Positions 21,906-32,589 of a stretch of 64,000 nucleotides of DNA are shown here, piece by piece (position 1 is the first letter of the stretch; every line of letters starts with the position of its first letter). The stretch is from the NCBI RefSeq assembly GCF_003852235.1, contig NZ_CP027732.1, forward strand, positions 5,084,001-5,148,000, read 5' to 3'. A program made the position numbers and the translations under genes. Origin of the DNA: Pseudomonas sp. R4-35-07 (GTDB lineage: Bacteria; Pseudomonadota; Gammaproteobacteria; Pseudomonadales; Pseudomonadaceae). The notes beneath the pieces were generated by a model. The model was given only the letters and a program-made list of their open reading frames with translations. It had not been told where the DNA came from and searched no databases.

Positions 21906-22921
21906 TACTTGTTGCCCCGTGCTTGAACCAGCTCGTCTGACAGCTGATGCACGGCCATGGCGTACATCACACTGCGGTTATAACGCGTGATTGCGTAGAA
22001 ATTCTTCAGGCCCATCCAGTATTCCGGGCCATTTTCACCTTCAAGGCGGAACGCCGTCACCGGCATGTCATCGCGTGGCGCATTCTGACTCGACCAGCCC
22101 AGCGCTCGCAACTCCCCGACGGTCTTCACCGGGTCGATACCCTGGGTCAGGCCTTCGTCGGCACGCTCGCCCGTCACATCGGCGCGAACGACCACCGGTT
22201 CACCGCCGACCCAGCCGTGACGCTTGAAATAGCTGGCCACGCTACCGATGGCATCGTCGGGGTTGCTCCAGATATTGATATGCCCGTCGCCGTCAAAGTC
22301 CACCGCGTAGGCGCGAAAGCTGCTCGGCATGAACTGCGGCAAGCCCATCGCCCCGGCGTACGAGCCCTTGAGAGTCATCGGGTCGACCTGTTCTTCGCGG
22401 GCCAGCAGCAGGAATTCGCGCAGCTCCTTGCGGAAGAACTCCGCGCGGGGCGGGTAATCGAAGCCCAGGGTCGACAACGCGTCGATCACCCGGTAACTGC
22501 CGGTATTGCGCCCGTAGAAGGTTTCAATGCCGATGATCGCGACGATGACCTGGGCCGGCACGCCGTATTCCTGCTCAGCGCGGGCCAGTACCGCCTCATG
22601 CTGGCGCCAGAAGTCCACGCCCCGCGCCACACGGGCGTCGGTGAGGAACATCGGGCGATATTCCTTCCACTGCTTCACGCGTTCGGCGGGGCGCGAGATG
22701 GCGTCGAGGATCGCCTGCTTTTTCTGGGCTTCGCGAAACACGCCCATCAGTTGTTCACCGGCGAAACCGTAGTCGCGGGTCATCTCACCGACAAATTCGG
22801 CGACCTGAGGTGAGCCATCGTAGTCACCGGCCTGCACCTCCTGCGTTGCGCCCAGCAGCCCAATCAGGCCCATCCAGGACGCATGCCGAGTTGCCCAGCC
22901 GCGCATTACTTGCATTGACAT
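21905..22921 (-). CDS. mltB: Lytic murein transglycosylase B
   Basis: This is a single-domain MltB enzyme of about 338 residues. The catalytic Glu lies in GIETFYGRNTG, with AMGLPQFMPSSFRAYAVDFD downstream. There is a signal-like N-terminus ending EVQA-GDYDG but no lipobox Cys, so it is likely periplasmic and soluble. Start choice: 22921 follows AAGG closely and leaves an 11-bp gap from rodA; 22951 would overlap rodA and 22915 is also possible. In P. aeruginosa the matching gene is sltB1 (PA4001). Confidence 0.9.
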   Translation of the reverse strand: MSMQVMRGWATRHASWMGLIGLLGATQEVQAGDYDGSPQVAEFVGEMTRDYGFAGEQLMGVFREAQKKQAILDAISRPAERVKQWKEYRPMFLTDARVARGVDFWRQHEAVLARAEQEYGVPAQVIVAIIGIETFYGRNTGSYRVIDALSTLGFDYPPRAEFFRKELREFLLLAREEQVDPMTLKGSYAGAMGLPQFMPSSFRAYAVDFDGDGHINIWSNPDDAIGSVASYFKRHGWVGGEPVVVRADVTGERADEGLTQGIDPVKTVGELRALGWSSQNAPRDDMPVTAFRLEGENGPEYWMGLKNFYAITRYNRSVMYAMAVHQLSDELVQARGNK

Positions 22922-22932
22922 CTTCACCTTAT

Positions 22933-24078
22933 TCAAACCTGTGCGATCCATTTGCGATGCGTATGAATCGACATCAAAACCCCAAACGCTGACAGCAATG
23001 TCACCAGCGAAGTTCCGCCGTAGCTAATGAATGGCAACGGCACACCTACCACCGGCAGCAGGCCACTGACCATACCGATGTTGACGAAAACATAAACAAA
23101 AAAAGTCATGGTCAGGCTGCCGGCCAGCAACTTGCCGAACAGCGTCTGCGCCTGCGCGGTAATCACCAGCCCGCGACCGATCAACAGCAAATAGATCAGC
23201 AGCAGCGCGCAAATGCCGACCAGGCCGAACTCTTCGCCCATCACCGCAATAATGAAATCGGTGTGGCTTTCAGGCAAAAAGTCCAGGTGCGATTGGGTAC
23301 CCAGCAACCAACCCTTGCCGAACACGCCGCCGGAACCGATCGCTGCCTTGGACTGGATGATGTTCCAGCCGGTACCCAGCGGATCGCTCTCCGGGTCGAG
23401 GAACGTCAGGATCCGTTGCTTCTGGTAGTCGTGCATAAAGAAGAACCACATGGCCACGGCCACGGGCACGGCGGCGGCCAGCACGCTGAGAATCCAGCGC
23501 CAGCGCAAGCCACCCATGAACAGCACGAACGCGCCGCCCGCCAGGATCAGCAACGAGGTGCCGAGATCCGGCTGGCGCACGATCAGAATGAACGGCACGC
23601 CGATCAGCACCAGGCTGATCCCCACATGCTTGAGCTGTGGCGGCAACGCGCGCTTGGACAGGTACCAAGCAATGGTGGCCGGCATGAGGATCTTCATGAA
23701 TTCCGACGGCTGGAAGCGAATCACCCCAGGGATGTTGATCCAGCGGGTAGCGCCCATGGCGTTGTGGCCCATCACGTCCACCACCACCAGCAGCAAAACC
23801 CCGGCGACATAACCGAGCGGCACCCAGCGCGCCATGAAGCGCGGTTCGAGTTGGGCGATCACCACCATCGACAACAGGCCCAGGCCGAACGAAGACGCTT
23901 GCTTGATCAGCAGGTCCCAGTTCTTGCCGCTGGCCGAATACAGCACGAACAGGCTGCCCGCAGCCAAGATCAGCAGCAGCACCAGCAGCGGGCCATCGAT
24001 GTGCATGCGTTGCAGCAACGTCGCACGGCGACGCATCACATCCTCACTGGAGAGGATGCGGTCAAAATTACTCTTCAC
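22933..24078 (-). CDS. rodA: Rod-shape SEDS glycosyltransferase RodA
   Basis: RodA polymerises lipid II for side-wall growth, paired with PBP2. The 381-residue protein has about ten membrane helices and SEDS motifs such as GATRWINIPGVIRFQPSEF, RQPDLGTSL, LPESHTDFIIAV and LPFISYGGTSL. The GTG at 24078 begins the conserved KSNFDRILSSEDV, has GAGG 9 bases upstream and overlaps pbpA by 11 bases. An ATG at 24114 is possible but would add non-conserved residues. Confidence 0.95.
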   Translation of the reverse strand: MKSNFDRILSSEDVMRRRATLLQRMHIDGPLLVLLLILAAGSLFVLYSASGKNWDLLIKQASSFGLGLLSMVVIAQLEPRFMARWVPLGYVAGVLLLVVVDVMGHNAMGATRWINIPGVIRFQPSEFMKILMPATIAWYLSKRALPPQLKHVGISLVLIGVPFILIVRQPDLGTSLLILAGGAFVLFMGGLRWRWILSVLAAAVPVAVAMWFFFMHDYQKQRILTFLDPESDPLGTGWNIIQSKAAIGSGGVFGKGWLLGTQSHLDFLPESHTDFIIAVMGEEFGLVGICALLLIYLLLIGRGLVITAQAQTLFGKLLAGSLTMTFFVYVFVNIGMVSGLLPVVGVPLPFISYGGTSLVTLLSAFGVLMSIHTHRKWIAQV

Positions 24079-25966
24079 GGGCCGTAACCTCGGGGCTTGA
24101 AGGGGGGCCGCCATATTCGGGCTTGAGCTTGCCGTCGGCGGTCAGCAGCCAGGCGTCCATCACTTGACGCACCACCGGGGCCGCGACGCCGGAGCCGGAC
24201 TCGCCGTTCTCCACCATCACCGCCACTACGATTTTCGGGTCATCGGCGGGGGCAAAACCGACAAACAAGGCGTGGTCGCGGTGGCGTTCCTGAACCTTGG
24301 AGCGGTCGTACTTTTCACCCTGCTTGATCGCGACCACCTGGGCGGTACCACTCTTGCCGGCGATACGGTACTGCGCACCGATCGCCGCCTTGCGTGCGGT
24401 GCCACGGGCGCCGTGCATGACCTGCTGCATACCGTGATTGACCTTGTTCCAGTCGGACGGGTCGCGCAGCACGATGTCGGGGATCGGGTTCTCATCCAGC
24501 GGTTTCTCGCCCTCGATGGTCCGGGCCAGGTGCGGACGGTTCCAGATGCCCTTGTTCGCCACCAGCGCCGTCGCCTGGGCCAGTTGCAGCGGGGTGGCCT
24601 GCATATAACCCTGGCCAATGCCGAGGATCAGGGTTTCGCCGGGGAACCACGCCTGGCGGCGCGTCGCCCGCTTCCACTCCCGCGACGGCATCAGGCCTGG
24701 GGATTCTTCGAACATGTCCAGGGAGACTTTCTGACCGAGGCCGAACTTGCCCATGTAGGTCGACAAGCGATCGATACCCAACTTGTGGGCCAGGTCATAA
24801 AAATAGGTGTCGTTGGAGCGCATGATCGCGGTATCCAGGTCGACATAGCCGTCACCGGTGCGGTTCCAGTTACGGTATTTGTGATCGTAGTTGGGCAGCA
24901 TGTAGTAGCCGGGGTCATAGACCCGACTCGACGCCGTGACCACGCCCGAATCCAGGCCGGCAATCGCCACGGCCGGCTTGATGGTCGAACCCGGCGGGTA
25001 GAGGCCGCGCAACACGCGGTTGAACAGCGGCCGGTCGATGGAATCGCGCAGCTCGGCGTAGGCCCTGAAGCTGATGCCGGTCACGAACAGGTTGGGGTCG
25101 AAACTCGGCTGGCTGACCATGGCCAGCACTTCGCCAGTCTTCGGGTCCAGCGCCACCACCGCACCACGACGACCGCCCAGCGCCATTTCGGCGGCTTCCT
25201 GCAGCTTGATGTCCAGGCTCAGCACGATGTCTTTGCCCGGCAACGGATCAGTGCGCTTGAGCACGCGCAACACGCGGCCGCGGGCGTTGGTCTCGACCTC
25301 TTCGTAACCCACCTGGCCGTGCAGCTCGGGCTCGTAGAAACGCTCGATGCCGGTTTTGCCAATGTGATGGGTGCCGCTGTAATTGACCGGATCGAGGGTT
25401 TTCAGCTCTTTCTCGTTGATGCGCCCCATATAGCCGACCGAGTGCGCAAAGTGCGGCCCCTGGGGGTAATGCCGCACCAACTGCGCCACCACCTCCACGC
25501 CCGGCAAGCGGAACTGGTTCACCGCGATCCGTGCGATCTGCTCTTCGTTCAGCTCGAACAGAATCGGCACTGGCTCGAAAGGCCGGCGCCCCTGCTTCAT
25601 GCGCTTCTCGAAGATGACTCGGTCTTCCGGCGTCAACTGCAGCACTTCGACGATCACATCGAGCACCTGTTGCCAGTCGCCGGAACGCTCGCGGGTCATG
25701 CTCAGGCTGAAGCTGGGCCGGTTATCCGCCACCACCACGCCATTGCGGTCGAAAATCAGCCCACGGGTCGGCGGGATCGGCTGCACATGCACCCGATTGT
25801 TTTCCGACAAGGTGGAGTGATATTCGTACTGGATGACCTGCAGGTAATACAGGCGCGCGATCAGCACCCCGATCAGCGCCACCACCATGATCGCGCCAAA
25901 TACCACGCGCGCACGTACCAGACGTGCGTCTTTCTCGTGGTCCTTGATGCGGATCGGCTGGGTCAT
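24068..25966 (-). CDS. pbpA: Penicillin-binding protein 2 (MrdA)
   Basis: PBP2 is the transpeptidase partner of RodA in elongation. The 632-residue protein has one N-terminal membrane helix (about 22-42), the pedestal domain with PPTRGLIFDRNG, SxxK in PGSTIKPA, the SxN-type region MRSNDTYFYDLA and KSGTAQVV (KTG box). It starts 15 bp after rlmH and overlaps rodA. Confidence 0.97.
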   Translation of the reverse strand: MTQPIRIKDHEKDARLVRARVVFGAIMVVALIGVLIARLYYLQVIQYEYHSTLSENNRVHVQPIPPTRGLIFDRNGVVVADNRPSFSLSMTRERSGDWQQVLDVIVEVLQLTPEDRVIFEKRMKQGRRPFEPVPILFELNEEQIARIAVNQFRLPGVEVVAQLVRHYPQGPHFAHSVGYMGRINEKELKTLDPVNYSGTHHIGKTGIERFYEPELHGQVGYEEVETNARGRVLRVLKRTDPLPGKDIVLSLDIKLQEAAEMALGGRRGAVVALDPKTGEVLAMVSQPSFDPNLFVTGISFRAYAELRDSIDRPLFNRVLRGLYPPGSTIKPAVAIAGLDSGVVTASSRVYDPGYYMLPNYDHKYRNWNRTGDGYVDLDTAIMRSNDTYFYDLAHKLGIDRLSTYMGKFGLGQKVSLDMFEESPGLMPSREWKRATRRQAWFPGETLILGIGQGYMQATPLQLAQATALVANKGIWNRPHLARTIEGEKPLDENPIPDIVLRDPSDWNKVNHGMQQVMHGARGTARKAAIGAQYRIAGKSGTAQVVAIKQGEKYDRSKVQERHRDHALFVGFAPADDPKIVVAVMVENGESGSGVAAPVVRQVMDAWLLTADGKLKPEYGGPPSSPEVTAREE

Positions 25967-25981
25967 CGGGAATGGCGCAGA

Positions 25982-26449
25982 TTATTTGTGATAAGGATGC
26001 CCGGACAGAACTGTCCAGGCGCGATACAGCTGTTCACCGATCAGAATCCTTACCAACGGGTGCGGCAGCGTGAGCGCCGACAGCGACCAGCGCTGATCGG
26101 CCCGCGCACAGACTTCCGGCGCCAGCCCTTCGGGGCCGCCGACCATGAAGTTGACGGTGCGCGAATCCAGGCGCCAGCGGTCCAGTTCCACCGCCAACTG
26201 CTCGGTGCTCCAGGGCTTGCCGTGCACTTCGAGCGTAACGATGCGCTCGTTGGGCCCGACCTTGGCCAACATGGCTTCGCCTTCCTGACGGATAAAGCGC
26301 GCCACGTCGGCATTCTTGCCCCGGGTGTTGAGCGGTATTTCCACCAGCTCCAGCGACAGCTCGGCAGGCAGACGCTTGGCGTACTCGTGCCAGCCCTCTT
26401 CCACCCACTTGGGCATGCGTGAACCGACAGCGATCAGACGCAGGCGCAC
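25982..26449 (-). CDS. rlmH: 23S rRNA m3-pseudouridine1915 methyltransferase RlmH
   Basis: RlmH is a SPOUT methyltransferase acting on 23S rRNA helix 69 in 70S ribosomes. The product has 155 residues, the same length as E. coli RlmH. The knotted SAM site is visible as [13 protein letters not shown] and [22 protein letters not shown]. The start is GTG at 26449 with AAGGA 6 bases upstream. It lies 9 bp after rsfS. Confidence 0.96.
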
Positions 26450-26458
26450 AGCCGTTCC

Positions 26459-26953
26459 TTATTCCTGGTCTTTGTTGAGCTTGTCGAAGTGCGCGTGGCC
26501 CACTTCCGGGCTGTGGTGCTTGCCATCGGCGGCACGGCTCTGCTCGGCGCCTTTCCACAGACGCTCCAGGTCATAGAACTGGCGGGCGTTGGAGGTCATC
26601 ATGTGAACGATCACGTCGTCCATGTCCAGCAGTACCCAGTCGCTGTCGCCCTTGCCTTCTTCACCCAGTGGCTTCACGCCCTGGGCTTTGACCGCTTCGC
26701 GAACCTTGTCCAGCATCGCGCCGATCTGGCGGTTGGAGGTACCGGTGGCGATGATCATGAAGTCGGTGATGCTCTGCTTGTCGCGCACGTCGAGCACCTG
26801 GATGTCCTGGGCTTTCACGTCTTCCAGGGCAGCCACGGCAACTTTTACCAGCTCTTCGCCAGCCAGTTCCGGGCCAACGTGGGCTTCTACCGGCAGCGGC
26901 GCGCTCTTAAAGGTACCTTTGCGCTTAACTTTGCTTACGTCTTTGTTCGTCAT
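26459..26953 (-). CDS. rsfS: Ribosomal silencing factor RsfS
   Basis: RsfS binds uL14 and blocks subunit joining in starved cells. The core (about 35-140) has VLDVRDKQSITDFMIIATG and DDVIVHMMTSNARQFYDLERLW. The 164-residue product is longer than the roughly 105 residues of E. coli RsfS: a basic 30-residue N-terminal extension and a 20-residue charged tail are added. The ATG at 26953 is the best-placed start, but an internal start nearer the core cannot be excluded. Confidence 0.93.
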   Translation of the reverse strand: MTNKDVSKVKRKGTFKSAPLPVEAHVGPELAGEELVKVAVAALEDVKAQDIQVLDVRDKQSITDFMIIATGTSNRQIGAMLDKVREAVKAQGVKPLGEEGKGDSDWVLLDMDDVIVHMMTSNARQFYDLERLWKGAEQSRAADGKHHSPEVGHAHFDKLNKDQE

Positions 26954-27022
26954 ATAAAACTCGTTTTGCTCGTATGTTCGGGCGCTCGCTGCACGACGGT
27001 GCGTAGCGACAAGCGCGCCTTT

Positions 27023-27666
27023 TCAGTTCGACGCACGGTAAAGTCCGTGCGCATCGATGTAGGCCAGGACCGCGTCAGGCACCAGGAAACGTACCGACTT
27101 ACCGCTGGCCAGCAGTTGACGGATCTGGGTGGCGGACACCGCAAGCGGGGTCTGCCAGACGAATGCAATATTCCCGTTCGGCCCGGTCAGGGCCAAGGGG
27201 TCACTTACCGACCGCGCAGCCAGCAGGTTGCGCAAGGCATCCGGCGGTTCGCTGTCGGCATCCGGGCGTTGCAGAACCAGGATGTGGCAATGCTGGAGGA
27301 GTTCCTCCCAGCGATGCCAAGAGGGCAGGCCGCAAAATGCGTCCCAGCCCAAAAGCAGAAACAACTGGTCATCGGCGGCCAACTCGGCGCGCATCAGTTC
27401 CAGGGTGTCGACAGTGTAGGACGGTTTATCGCGCTTGAGCTCGCGATCGTCCACCACCAACGGCGATATACCCTCCACGGCAACGCGCACCATTTCCAGG
27501 CGCTGCTGCGCTGACACCTGCGGCGTATCGCGATGGGGCGGCCGGAAATTGGGCATCAGGCGCAATTCATCCAGCGCCAGGGCATCCGCGACTTCCAGGG
27601 CACTGCGTAAATGGCCGATGTGCACGGGGTCGAAAGTACCGCCGAGCAGCCCGATGCGTTTAGCCA

Positions 27667-27667
<1 letters not shown>
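27023..27667 (-). CDS. nadD: Nicotinate-nucleotide adenylyltransferase NadD
   Basis: NadD adenylates nicotinate mononucleotide in NAD synthesis. The 214-residue protein has the nucleotidyltransferase motif [13 protein letters not shown] at the N-terminus and [20 protein letters not shown] near the end (ISSTxxR-like). The ATG at 27667 shares one base with the proA stop (TGATG). The 69-bp gap after it holds an imperfect GC-rich hairpin, then rsfS. Confidence 0.96.
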
Positions 27668-28932
<1,265 letters not shown>

Positions 28933-29068
28933 GGGTCAGGTAGTCTTGGCAAAGAGGAAAGCGGCAGATTATAGCTGTGACGCCGCCCGACTGACAGCGG
29001 TGAGGGGCGGATGGTCGAAATGAACTGTAAAAACCTGGGGTTCAGCAGTAATTAAGGTGGGAGTTGTT

Positions 29069-29791
29069 ATGATTCCGTCACATTTAGCCGTAATTACCTT
29101 GAACGTTATGCTCACAATGACGCCCGAACTCCCTGCCAGCGCCCTTCCCGACAGCTTCTTCGACCGCGACGCACAGTTGCTCGCGCAAGAACTGCTCGGA
29201 AAAGTCATCCGTCATCGTGTCGGCGGAATTTGGCTTTCAGCCCGAATTATTGAAACCGAAGCCTATTACGTGGCCGAAAAAGGCAGCCACGCCTCACTCG
29301 GCTACACAGAAAAGCGTAAGGCTTTGTTTCTGGATGGCGGGCATATCTATATGTATTACGCCCGTGGCGGTGATTCGCTGAATTTCAGCGCCCATGGCCC
29401 GGGCAATGCCGTACTGATCAAATCGGCGTATCCCTGGGTCGATGAAATTTCCGGCCCGGCGAGCCTGGCGCAAATGCTGTTGAACAACCCGAACCCCGAC
29501 GGCAGCCCGCGCGCCGCGCAGAAACTCTGTGCAGGCCAGACGCTGCTGTGCAAGGCGCTGGGCCTGAAGGTGCCGATGTGGGATGCCAAGCGCTTCGATC
29601 AGGAACTGTTGTATGTGGAAGACGTAGGCCAGGTACCCACGCAAATCATCCAGACCACACGACTGGGCATCCCCAGCGGGCGCGATGAGCATTTGATGTA
29701 CCGTTTCGTCGATGCTGGCTATGCGCCTTATTGCACACGGAACCCGCTGCGGCGGGGACAGGTCGAAGGCCGCGATTATTTTTTGATTTGA
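29069..29791 (+). CDS. 3-methyladenine DNA glycosylase (AAG/Mpg type)
   Basis: This monofunctional glycosylase removes alkylated purines. Family motifs are SARIIETEAYYVAEKGSHAS (active-site Glu), KALFLDGGHIYMYYARGG and the C-terminal YAPYCTRNPLR. The start is uncertain: the ATG at 29069 has AAGGTGGGAG just upstream and gives 240 residues, but the family-like part begins only at PASALPDSFF, so ATGs at 29108 or 29117 without a ribosome site are alternatives. It is a single-gene unit, followed by a REPIN. Confidence 0.9.
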   Translation: MIPSHLAVITLNVMLTMTPELPASALPDSFFDRDAQLLAQELLGKVIRHRVGGIWLSARIIETEAYYVAEKGSHASLGYTEKRKALFLDGGHIYMYYARGGDSLNFSAHGPGNAVLIKSAYPWVDEISGPASLAQMLLNNPNPDGSPRAAQKLCAGQTLLCKALGLKVPMWDAKRFDQELLYVEDVGQVPTQIIQTTRLGIPSGRDEHLMYRFVDAGYAPYCTRNPLRRGQVEGRDYFLI

Positions 29792-29798
29792 TGCTCCA

Positions 29799-29887
29799 TG
29801 TGGGAGGGGGCTTGCTCCCGATAGCGGTGTGTCAGTCAGACCATCTGATACTGACCCACCGTCATCGGGAGCAAGCCCCCTCCCACA
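29799..29887. repeat. REPIN 5, after the AAG gene
   Basis: The left arm starts GTGGGAGG at 29800 and the right arm ends CCTCCCAC at 29886, both with the CTTGCTCCC subtype core. It begins 8 bases after the stop codon of the glycosylase gene. Confidence 0.9.
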
Positions 29888-29928
29888 GTTGATCATCAGC
29901 GTTTCAGATTACGTATGGAGTGGAGTGT

Positions 29929-31245
29929 ATGGGCCATTGGCTCGATAGCATTACCGGCTGGCTGACCCTGAACCCACAATGGCTGGCGGCGGCGGTGTTT
30001 ATCGTTGCGTGCGTGGAATGCCTGGCTATCGCCGGACTGATCGTGCCAGGTACGGTGCTGCTGTTCGCGATTGCCGCGCTGGCCGGCAGCGGCGCGCTGT
30101 CGTTGAGCGAAACCCTGCTGCTGGGATTCCTCGGCGGCTTATTGGGCGATGGGGTTTCCTACTACCTGGGCCGGCATTTCCACCAGAACATCCGGCGCCT
30201 GCCCGGCCTTCGTCAGCATCCCGAGTGGATGAATGGCGCCGAAACCTACTTCCATAAGTACGGCATCGCCAGCCTGCTGGTCGGACGCTTCATCGGCCCG
30301 CTGCGCCCCATGCTGCCGATGGTGGCCGGCATGTGCGACATGCCGTTCCCGCGCTTTGCGGCCGTGAGCGTTATCGCGGCAGCGGGTTGGTCGGTGGCTT
30401 ATCTGCTGCCGGGATGGGCCGCTGGCGCTGCGTTCCGCCTGCCACTGCCGGAAGGTTTCTGGCCGGAAGCGGCCATTGTCGCGGCCTGCCTGGCGGTGCT
30501 GCTGGGGTTGAGTTTGAACAGCAGCCTGCGCGGTCATCGTCGCGCTACCCTGTGGATTGGTTGCGCCAGCCTGACCTTGCTGGTCGCGCTGTTCATCGGC
30601 TACCCGCACCTCAACCATTTCGACCAGGGCCTGAGTGCCCTTGTGCAGGAACATCGCAGCCCGTGGCTTGACGAAGTGATGGTGCGCATCACCCAGCTGG
30701 GCGAGTTCAAGAAAATGTTCGTGGCCAGCGCGGTGTTCACCGGCCTGCTGTTACTGGCGCGACAGTGGCGTCATGCCCTATTCGTTGGCGCCACACTGGC
30801 GGGAGCCGCCGTGATCAACACCGGCACCAAGCTCTTCTTTGCCCGTGGCCGCCCGGAAATCCTCACCGAACCGCTCACCAGCTTCAGCATGCCCAGCGGC
30901 CATGCCTCCGGCGCGTTTGCGTTCTTCCTGGCCCTGGCGGTACTGGCCGGGCGCGGCCAACCCACGCGGTTACGACTTACCTGGCTGCTACTGGGCTGCA
31001 TACCCGCCGCGTTCATTGCCTTGTCGCGGGTGTACCTGGGTGCTCACTGGCCCACGGACATCCTGGCCGGCACGCTGCTGGCGATGACCGTCTGCGCGTT
31101 CAGCCTCAGCCTCAGTCAGTACCGCAGCCCCTTGCCCGCGATGACGCAAAAAGCCTGGTGGCTGGTGTTGCCCGCCTTGGTGGCCGTGCTCGGTTTTATC
31201 GCCCTTACCGGCACCTCGCACGCGTTGCTCAGGTACGCCTATTGA
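29929..31245 (+). CDS. DedA-PAP2 fusion membrane phosphatase
   Basis: The 438-residue protein joins two families. Residues about 1-190 are DedA-like (PGTVLLFAIAALAG, GDGVSYYLGRHF, VGRFIGPLRPMLPMVAG). Residues about 215-435 are a PAP2 phosphatase with all three motifs: KLFFARGRP, SMPSGHASGAF and SRVYLGAHWPTD. DedA proteins include undecaprenyl-phosphate flippases, and PAP2 proteins dephosphorylate lipid diphosphates, so the fusion may recycle carrier lipid; this is inference. The ATG at 29929 follows GGAGTG. About 11-12 membrane helices are expected. Confidence 0.92.
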   Translation: MGHWLDSITGWLTLNPQWLAAAVFIVACVECLAIAGLIVPGTVLLFAIAALAGSGALSLSETLLLGFLGGLLGDGVSYYLGRHFHQNIRRLPGLRQHPEWMNGAETYFHKYGIASLLVGRFIGPLRPMLPMVAGMCDMPFPRFAAVSVIAAAGWSVAYLLPGWAAGAAFRLPLPEGFWPEAAIVAACLAVLLGLSLNSSLRGHRRATLWIGCASLTLLVALFIGYPHLNHFDQGLSALVQEHRSPWLDEVMVRITQLGEFKKMFVASAVFTGLLLLARQWRHALFVGATLAGAAVINTGTKLFFARGRPEILTEPLTSFSMPSGHASGAFAFFLALAVLAGRGQPTRLRLTWLLLGCIPAAFIALSRVYLGAHWPTDILAGTLLAMTVCAFSLSLSQYRSPLPAMTQKAWWLVLPALVAVLGFIALTGTSHALLRYAY

Positions 31246-31260
31246 GCGTCGGCCGGGATT

Positions 31261-31851
31261 TCAGGTGAACAACTCACCTTGCAACTCATCCAGCAGCATC
31301 TGGATCGCATCCAGCCGCTGCTGCGGATCGTCGAGTTGCAACAGGTCGAGCTTGTCGGCCTCGGTGAACGGCAGCAGATACGCCAGCTGATTAGCCAGGG
31401 CCTGCTGGCCCTCGGCACGAGCGTCCATATCCAGCGAAGCGACCATCGGGTGCTCCGCCAATGCCTGCAGCAGCGCCAGCAGGTCGGCATCTTCTTCTTC
31501 CAGCGGCTGGTCCGGCAGCTCTTCGAGCCACTGCACCTCGGCCACCAGCAACTGGTCCTTGTGCACCTGGGCGTCACGTACGCGGAAACGCCGTCCGCCT
31601 TCGACACGAATGCCCAGCAGGCCGTTGTCCTGTTGCTTGAAGTCGCGAATCAGCGCCTCACAGCCAATCAGCGCATAGCCGTCCGGGGCCAGGCCGACTT
31701 CCTTGCCGTCAAGGATGCACACCACGCCGAAGCTTTCGCCCTTTTTCATGCAGCGGCTGATCATGTCCAGGTAGCGCGCCTCGAACAGTTGCAAATCGAG
31801 GGTGCAGCCAGGGAACAGCACAGTGTTGAGCGGGAACAGCGCCAGACTCAT
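31261..31851 (-). CDS. Lon N-terminal-domain (substrate-binding) protein
   Basis: The 196-residue protein consists of a stand-alone Lon_substr_bdg (LonN/ASB) domain: LALFPLNTVLFPGCTLDLQLFEARYLDMI, GLAPDGYALIGCEALI and GGRRFRV. The Lon ATPase and protease domains are absent. The function is unknown; such proteins are widespread in gammaproteobacteria. It starts 21 bp after lrgB on the same strand and may be the last gene of that operon. Confidence 0.88.
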   Translation of the reverse strand: MSLALFPLNTVLFPGCTLDLQLFEARYLDMISRCMKKGESFGVVCILDGKEVGLAPDGYALIGCEALIRDFKQQDNGLLGIRVEGGRRFRVRDAQVHKDQLLVAEVQWLEELPDQPLEEEDADLLALLQALAEHPMVASLDMDARAEGQQALANQLAYLLPFTEADKLDLLQLDDPQQRLDAIQMLLDELQGELFT

Positions 31852-31872
31852 AAAGGTTTCCTTAAACCCGGT

Positions 31873-32589
31873 TCAAACGATCACCGACACGGCCAGCGGC
31901 AGGAACACCGCCGTGGCCACGCCCATCAGACTCATCGCCAGCGCCGCGAAGGCGCCGCATTCTTCACTTTCCTGCAGGGCCACCGAGGTGCCGACGGCGT
32001 GGGCCGTCATACCCAGGGCCATGCCGCGTGCTTCGGGGCTGTGCACGCCCAGGCGCGACAGGAGCGACGGGCCGATCATGGCGCCGACCACCCCGGTGAT
32101 CAACACGAACACCGCAGCCAATGCCGCCACGCCACCGATCTGCTCGGCCACCAGCATGGCAATCGGCGACGTCACCGACTTGGGCGCCATGGTCATCAGC
32201 ACCCTGTGTTCAGCGCCGAACCACCAGCCCAACACCACGCACAGGCCGGTGGCCAACACCCCACCTATCACCAGCGTAGTAAAAATCGGCCAGAACAATT
32301 GGCGAATCCGGCGCAGGTTCAGATACAGCGGCACCGCCAGGGCTACCGTCGCCGGGCCCAGCAGAATGCCCATGATCTCGGTGCTTTCGCGGTATTCGAC
32401 GTAGCTCAGGCCGCAAGTGAGCAACACACCAATCACCAGCAACATGGAGACCAGCACCGGCTGCAGGAAAATCCAGCGGGTTTTCTCGAAAGCCGCCAGT
32501 ACCAGTTGATAAGCACCCAGGGTGATGCCGATCCCGAACAGCGGGTGATGAATGACGGCCGTCCAGGCGCCCTGCCAGTCGAACATCAT
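31873..32589 (-). CDS. lrgB: LrgB/CidB family membrane protein
   Basis: The 238-residue inner-membrane protein has about 7-8 helices and family segments YRESTEIMGILLGPATVALAVPLY and MAPKSVTSPIAM. LrgAB/CidAB systems are linked to autolysis control and to pyruvate transport. The start at 32589 has AAGGAG 8 bases upstream and overlaps the lrgA stop in an ATGATG context, so the pair is coupled. Confidence 0.93.
   Translation of the reverse strand: MMFDWQGAWTAVIHHPLFGIGITLGAYQLVLAAFEKTRWIFLQPVLVSMLLVIGVLLTCGLSYVEYRESTEIMGILLGPATVALAVPLYLNLRRIRQLFWPIFTTLVIGGVLATGLCVVLGWWFGAEHRVLMTMAPKSVTSPIAMLVAEQIGGVAALAAVFVLITGVVGAMIGPSLLSRLGVHSPEARGMALGMTAHAVGTSVALQESEECGAFAALAMSLMGVATAVFLPLAVSVIV

Noticed and set aside
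24164..26422. 752-residue plus-strand reading frame opposite pbpA and rlmH
   Set aside because: It is very His/Gln/Arg-rich with no domain-like pattern and is fully explained as the antisense of pbpA and rlmH.
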